DNA of 64,000 nucleotides from JACQZO01 sp964512325 (GTDB taxonomy: Bacteria > Patescibacteriota > Gracilibacteria > RBG-16-42-10): NCBI GenBank assembly GCA_964512325.1, contig CAZEGN010000003.1:1-64000 (forward strand), in the 5' to 3' direction. Shown here one piece after another: positions 60,420 to 64,000 of this stretch. Position 1 is the stretch's first letter. Every line of letters begins with the position of its first letter. The notes beneath the pieces are model-generated. The model was not told the origin of the DNA, made no database searches, and saw only the letters and a program-made list of their open reading frames with translations. The position numbers and the translations under genes were made by a program.

Positions 60420-62108
60420 CTACATCCTTTCCGGCACTGCTATGCCTAATAAATCAAGTCCTTCTTTTAGCACAGTCGCTACTTCATTGATTAAATAGAG
60501 GCGACTTGCTTTTTGTTCTTCATTCTCTGCTTTCATAACAGGTACATCATTGTAGAATTGATTGAAATAGGCAGCGATCTCTAAAAGATACTGGGCGAGA
60601 ATATGTGGAAAATAGCCATCTGCCGCTCGGGTCACAATTGCTGAGAAGCGACTTAGCAAGGAAATGAGATAGTGCTCAAGGGGCAAAGTGAAAGTGGGGT
60701 TTTGTGATTGATCTTGCTCAAAATTGCCTTTGCGTAAAATGCTCTTAATGCGGGCATGGGTATATTGTAAATAGGCTGCTGTATCACCCTCAAAGTTAAT
60801 AGCATTTTCCCAAGTAAAGGTAATGTCTCCGGTGCGATTATGTACCAGGTCACCAAATTTAATTGCACCTAAAGCAATCATTTTTGCTAGTGCACTGCGT
60901 TCTTCAGGTGGCAAATCAACATTTTTTTCAGTAAGCACTTGTTCGGCTCTAGCAATGCCTTCACTAATGAGTTGTTTAAGATATACTACATTGCCTTTAC
61001 GGGTTGACATTTTGCCCTCAGGCAATCTGACTAGTCCAAAATGAGCGAGGGTGTAATCACAATTCCAATCCAGTTTGCGTGCTGTTTCAAAGAGTGAGTC
61101 AAAGTGGAGCTTTTGAGAATAATCGACAAAGTACACCATTCGTGTCAGGTTTGGATATTTATTTAAGCGCCATTCGATCGTAGCTAAATCACGAGTCGAA
61201 TACAGAGTAGATCCATCTTTTTTAAGAATATAAAATGGAGGCTTACCTTTCCCCAAGTCTACATATATAGCTCCATCTTCGGATGTCTTGGTTAAGCCCT
61301 TATCCTGACAGAGCTGAACAATGTGATTCAGCCAAGGACTATAAAATGATTCACCTAGTTCTGTGTCGTGGGTTGTACCTAAGATGCTTTGAAGCTCATG
61401 AAACTCTTTCAGGCTTTCTTGATAGAACCACTGCCACAAGCGTTTGTTTTCCTCGTCGCCTTTTTCTAGTTTCGTAAATTCCTCGCGTGCTTGGTCGGTA
61501 AGATTGGGATCCTTTTCTTCTTCTTGGTGAAATTTTACGTAAAGACTGACTAACTCATTAATGGGATCTTTTTCAATGCTGTCTTTGTTGCCCCATAGTC
61601 GATAGGCGACGATGAGCTTACCAAACTGCAAGCCCCAATCACCGAGATGGTTATCTGATGTCGTCCACCAGCCAAGTTTGCGATACATATTAGCACATGC
61701 TTGACCAATAATATTAGAACGCAGATGACCGACAGTCATGGACTTGGCAATGTTTTCAGAGCCATATTCCAGCAAAACCTTGTGCTCTTTGTTTTGCTCG
61801 TGGGCATCAAGAAATCCTTGCTCAATCTGCTCGAGGAGAAAGTGATCAGTGCAGGTAATATTGATGAAGCCTGGTCCTGCCACTTCTACTTTAGCAATGA
61901 ATGGCAATGCTAATTCTGCGATGGCATTAGCAAGCTGCATTGCTATATCACGTGGATTCTTTTGTAGCTTTTTTGCTAACTGCATTGCGATGGGAAGTGC
62001 AATGTCACCAAATTGTAGCTCTTTGGGAAATTCAATTGCAATGTCTTCAATTGTTGTGTCGAATAGCTTTTTGATAATTTCCTGTAAGTGTTTTTTGAGT
62101 GCTACCAT
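60420..62108 (-). CDS. argS: Arginyl-tRNA synthetase
   Basis: A 562-residue class I aminoacyl-tRNA synthetase (start ATG 62108, MVALKKHLQEI; a frame from 62210 begins with 34 residues of translated repeat, CELLITNCY, and is discarded). It has the N-terminal Add-1 domain with DIAIEFPKELQFGDIALPIA, the HIGH-like GSENIAKSMTVGHLRSNIIG, the KMSKS-like PEGKMSTRKGNVVYL and the DALR anticodon-binding domain with QYTHARIKSILRKG. The first His of the HIGH motif is Thr, as occurs in some other ArgRS. It is transcribed from the minus strand behind an AATTCG box. Confidence 0.95.
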   Translation of the reverse strand: MVALKKHLQEIIKKLFDTTIEDIAIEFPKELQFGDIALPIAMQLAKKLQKNPRDIAMQLANAIAELALPFIAKVEVAGPGFINITCTDHFLLEQIEQGFLDAHEQNKEHKVLLEYGSENIAKSMTVGHLRSNIIGQACANMYRKLGWWTTSDNHLGDWGLQFGKLIVAYRLWGNKDSIEKDPINELVSLYVKFHQEEEKDPNLTDQAREEFTKLEKGDEENKRLWQWFYQESLKEFHELQSILGTTHDTELGESFYSPWLNHIVQLCQDKGLTKTSEDGAIYVDLGKGKPPFYILKKDGSTLYSTRDLATIEWRLNKYPNLTRMVYFVDYSQKLHFDSLFETARKLDWNCDYTLAHFGLVRLPEGKMSTRKGNVVYLKQLISEGIARAEQVLTEKNVDLPPEERSALAKMIALGAIKFGDLVHNRTGDITFTWENAINFEGDTAAYLQYTHARIKSILRKGNFEQDQSQNPTFTLPLEHYLISLLSRFSAIVTRAADGYFPHILAQYLLEIAAYFNQFYNDVPVMKAENEEQKASRLYLINEVATVLKEGLDLLGIAVPERM

Positions 62109-62141
62109 ATAATCGATTTCAGGCGGGAACAAAATAGCATA

Positions 62142-62179
62142 ACAATTCGTAATTAGTAATTCGCAATTTGCAATTCGAA
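62142..62179. repeat. AATTCG-type dispersed box upstream of argS
   Basis: CAATTCGTAATTAGTAATTC followed by GCAATTTGCAATTCG, ending 34 nt before the chosen argS start; the next bases (AGAGAGAGACGTGGCTC) resemble the spacer of the 55208 stretch. Confidence 0.75.
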
Positions 62180-62290
62180 GAGAGAGACGTGGCTCTGAGC
62201 TTCCATACAATCCATAATCTATAATTAGTTCTTGTTCTGCTTTGTTTCAAATTGTGTTAAGAAGAATAGGCACATAATTTTTTTGTTTTC

Positions 62291-63769
62291 ATGAAAAAAC
62301 TTTTGCTCACTCTTTTTGTCTTTTCGTTGTTTGTTCCCCAGAGCTTGGCTTTGACTAATAATCCTTTGATTTCAGCGTGGCTGCCTCCTTGGGATTTTGA
62401 AGATGGTGTTAATACCATTATTAAAAATGCTGACCTGTTCGAAGAGATTAGTCCTTTTTGGTATTACCTTGATGATAAGGGAACGGTGATGGCGAGTACG
62501 GGAGCGGAGAACAAAGACTTCGTGGATCAAATGCATAATCTGGGTATTCGCGTGATACCGAGTATTACTAATAGTTTTAATAATGCACGCGCTAGCCAAG
62601 TGATGGCTGATGCTGATAAGAGAAACAAATTTATCACCAAGATTCTGTCTTTGGTGAAGACGCATAATTATGATGGTTTTGATATCGACTTTGAAGGACT
62701 GAAACTTGAAAATAAAGAAAACTTTGTGATCTTGCTGAAAGATCTAGCGACACGTTTGCATCAAGAGAATAAGTTTTTAACTGTGGCCGTGCAGGCTAAA
62801 ACTTCTGACCCTGGTCCATGGGAAACCGTGCAAGCACAGGATTGGAAGGCAATTGCGGAAGCGGTAGATCGTTTTAGAATTATGGCTTATGATGAACATT
62901 ATAGTGGTGGTAGTGCCGGTCCTATTTCTTCTGTGCCCTGGCTTACGTCTATTTTAGAGTTTGCCAAAACTCAGGTGCCAGCAGAAAAGCTCATTGTCGG
63001 TCTGCCACTATATGGTTATAACTGGGGAGAAAAGGAAAAAACCTATGCGGTAACTTTTGAAGATTTGCAATACTTGCTTAAAAAGTATTCTCCTTCCATT
63101 CAATGGGATGATACTAATAAAGAGGCGTTTATTGAGTATGATAAAGGCAGTATTGCTACTGGTGACTCAGATAAGCGCACTGTGTACTTTCAAAATAAGG
63201 ATAGCATTGCGCAGAAGTGGATTACTGCCAAGCAATATCCAATTGATGGTCTTGTCTTCTGGCGCTTAGGTGGTGAAGATCAAACGGTGTGGTCTTATTT
63301 GCGTGATCAGAAGAAGGCTGCAGAAAGGTCGGGAAGTTTTACTGACGTTACTGCTGAGCATTGGGCCTACAAATATATTCAGATTTTGCGTGCCAAAGGA
63401 TTAAGTCAGGGACTCAATAATCAATTTTACCCAGAGAAAGGTTTGACTAGAGCAGAGGCATTAAAGATCACTTTGCAAGCAGGCAATATTCCACAAAGCA
63501 ATTATCCGATCGTTTCCGCTTTTAAAGATGTAAAGAAAGGTGAATGGTATGAAAAGTTTATTCAAACAGCTCGTGCTAGAGGCATTGTTACCGGTGTGGG
63601 TGACAACTTTTACCCGCACAATATGCTCTCACGCAGTGAGGCCGTGAAAATTATTCAAAAAAGCGGTGGAACCAAGGTTAAAGCAAATATAGATCGACCA
63701 AATGAGGTAATTACCAGAGCTGAGTTTGCCAAATTGGTGGCCACAGGCTTTCGCTACACCAAAGACTAA
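62291..63769 (+). CDS. Secreted GH18-family hydrolase with SLH domains
   Basis: A 492-residue exported protein. Residues 1-20 are a signal peptide (MKKLLLTLFVFSLFVPQSLA). Residues about 22-345 form a GH18 barrel with the DGFDIDFEGL motif (128-137; Glu 135 is the acid), and RIMAYDEHYSGGS and GLVFWRLGGED as later barrel strands. Two SLH repeats follow (about 350-400, FTDVTAEHWAY; about 405-455, FKDVKKGEWYEKF) and a cut third piece (VITRAEFAKLVATGF). It probably cuts peptidoglycan or chitin-like glycan and binds the wall polymer with SLH. It resembles spore/wall SleL/YaaH-type GH18 proteins. It starts 12 nt after a T-run. Confidence 0.85.
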   Translation: MKKLLLTLFVFSLFVPQSLALTNNPLISAWLPPWDFEDGVNTIIKNADLFEEISPFWYYLDDKGTVMASTGAENKDFVDQMHNLGIRVIPSITNSFNNARASQVMADADKRNKFITKILSLVKTHNYDGFDIDFEGLKLENKENFVILLKDLATRLHQENKFLTVAVQAKTSDPGPWETVQAQDWKAIAEAVDRFRIMAYDEHYSGGSAGPISSVPWLTSILEFAKTQVPAEKLIVGLPLYGYNWGEKEKTYAVTFEDLQYLLKKYSPSIQWDDTNKEAFIEYDKGSIATGDSDKRTVYFQNKDSIAQKWITAKQYPIDGLVFWRLGGEDQTVWSYLRDQKKAAERSGSFTDVTAEHWAYKYIQILRAKGLSQGLNNQFYPEKGLTRAEALKITLQAGNIPQSNYPIVSAFKDVKKGEWYEKFIQTARARGIVTGVGDNFYPHNMLSRSEAVKIIQKSGGTKVKANIDRPNEVITRAEFAKLVATGFRYTKD

Positions 63770-63843
63770 TTGTCGATTAGGGATTATAGATTGTAAATTA
63801 TAGATCTTACACTCCGAATTCCGATCTCCGGATTCCGAATTTC
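63768..63843. repeat. ATTATAGATT / CCGAATTCCGA repeat cluster
   Basis: GATTAGGGATTATAGATTG and CCGAATTCCGATCTCC with a second CGGATTCCGAATTTCC; a similar TCCATAATCTATAATTAG lies at 62210-62227. Both fall between genes. Confidence 0.5.
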
Positions 63844-63879
63844 CTAGTCTTCGTGTAATGTGTTGGCGATTCAAAACAA

Positions 63880-64000
63880 ATGCTTATGAAGCCAAAGTTC
63901 CTCGTGGTGACTGGGGGAGTGTGTTCTGGTTTAGGTAAGGGGATTTCAGCTGCTTCAATGGGAGCCATATTACAAGATATGGGATATAGTGTTTTTCCCA
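63880..64000 (+). CDS. pyrG: CTP synthase, 5' end only
   Basis: The window ends inside this gene, so only about 38 codons are seen. The frame gives (MLM)KPKFLVVTGGVCSGLGKG and then ISAASMGAILQDMGYSVFP, the ATP-binding P-loop start of CTP synthase, where TGGVxSxLGKG is near-invariant. The start is ATG 63886 or, two codons earlier, ATG 63880. CTP synthase makes CTP from UTP with glutamine. The second half of the loop (CSGLGKG) differs slightly from the common VSSLGKG form. Confidence 0.9.
   Translation, partial: MLMKPKFLVVTGGVCSGLGKGISAASMGAILQDMGYSVFP

Noticed and set aside
61735..61770. Broken HIGH motif in ArgS as a sign of inactivity
   Set aside because: TVGHLRS replaces HVGHLRS, but other ArgRS groups also lack the first His, and the rest of the protein is intact.
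1..64000. Alternative genetic code with TGA as glycine or tryptophan
   Set aside because: Many well-supported genes end in TGA at the expected length (for example wzt at 20891, gmd at 22954, GT4 at 27041), so the standard bacterial code applies.
1..64000. CRISPR array, rRNA or tRNA genes
   Set aside because: No regular repeat-spacer pattern and no long structured RNA region; nearly all gaps are under 200 nt and the two larger ones are filled by dispersed repeats.

Overview
The window looks like a chromosome fragment of a small-genome, probably uncultured bacterium of the Patescibacteria (CPR) type. The reasons are compact gene packing with many 4-70 nt overlaps, standard-code stops (TAA, TAG and TGA all used), a very large share of cell-surface glycan genes, and an assembly gap of 10 N at 1083-1092 typical of a draft or metagenome scaffold. 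The taxon is an inference; no rRNA, tRNA or CRISPR was found to anchor it.

Layout. (1) 1-1632: a six-helix membrane protein and a ferredoxin-NADP reductase-like flavoprotein broken by the gap. (2) 1685-8901, minus strand: a cell-wall operon murB, hpf, femX-like, ftsW, murG, flippase, hsp20, galU, with ftsW and murG overlapping by 170 nt. (3) 9290-11442: a divergent pair, an NrnA-like DHH phosphoesterase with a long Pro-rich tail and rpsT with a clear terminator. (4) 11562-27041, plus strand: a polysaccharide locus with giant membrane proteins, polyprenyl-phosphate glycosyltransferase plus DUF2304 protein, GT4 enzymes, Wzm/Wzt exporter with a carbohydrate-binding tail, Rmd and Gmd (GDP-mannose to GDP-D-rhamnose), a coiled-coil methyltransferase and a fused GT4-GT2 enzyme. 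It resembles ABC-exported A-band/O9a-type polysaccharide loci. (5) 27096-34526: an epimerase relic, two unknown membrane proteins, then a plus-strand set of GT2, SDR, an unusual nucleotide-sugar dehydrogenase without its cysteine, and a methyltransferase; this stretch looks AT-richer by eye. (6) 34538-41510, minus strand: a complete GDP-D-glycero-alpha-D-manno-heptose pathway (transaldolase, GmhA, HddA, GmhB, HddC) followed by an oxidoreductase, an epimerase and a GtrA protein. (7) 41582-48186, minus strand: a sulfatase-fold membrane protein with a tandem tail repeat, a methyltransferase, a small YIDPG protein, a GT-C-like protein and a WecG/TagA transferase. (8) 48230-53936, plus strand: a NurA-type nuclease, a 686-residue protein of no family I recognise, and SecA. 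(9) 53982-62108, minus strand: a uracil phosphoribosyltransferase-like protein, FtsK, a three-gene ABC-2 exporter and ArgS. (10) 62291-64000, plus strand: a secreted GH18-SLH protein and the start of pyrG.

A second layer of structure is a set of short dispersed repeats. AATTCG-type boxes lie 34-94 nt upstream of at least five minus-strand genes. Two longer elements (9057-9178 and 55256-55435) share nested inverted repeats and sit in the only two gene-free stretches over 300 bases. The repeats also run into coding sequence (galU 3' end, tagA interior) and create false N-terminal extensions of murB, upp and argS.

Together the genes describe a cell that builds peptidoglycan, makes and exports at least one D-rhamnose-like polysaccharide, makes an activated heptose for a surface glycan, and displays SLH-anchored proteins. 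No entirely new system can be proven from the sequence alone; the best candidates are the NurA/unknown-protein pair, the cysteine-less dehydrogenase and the nested-repeat element family.
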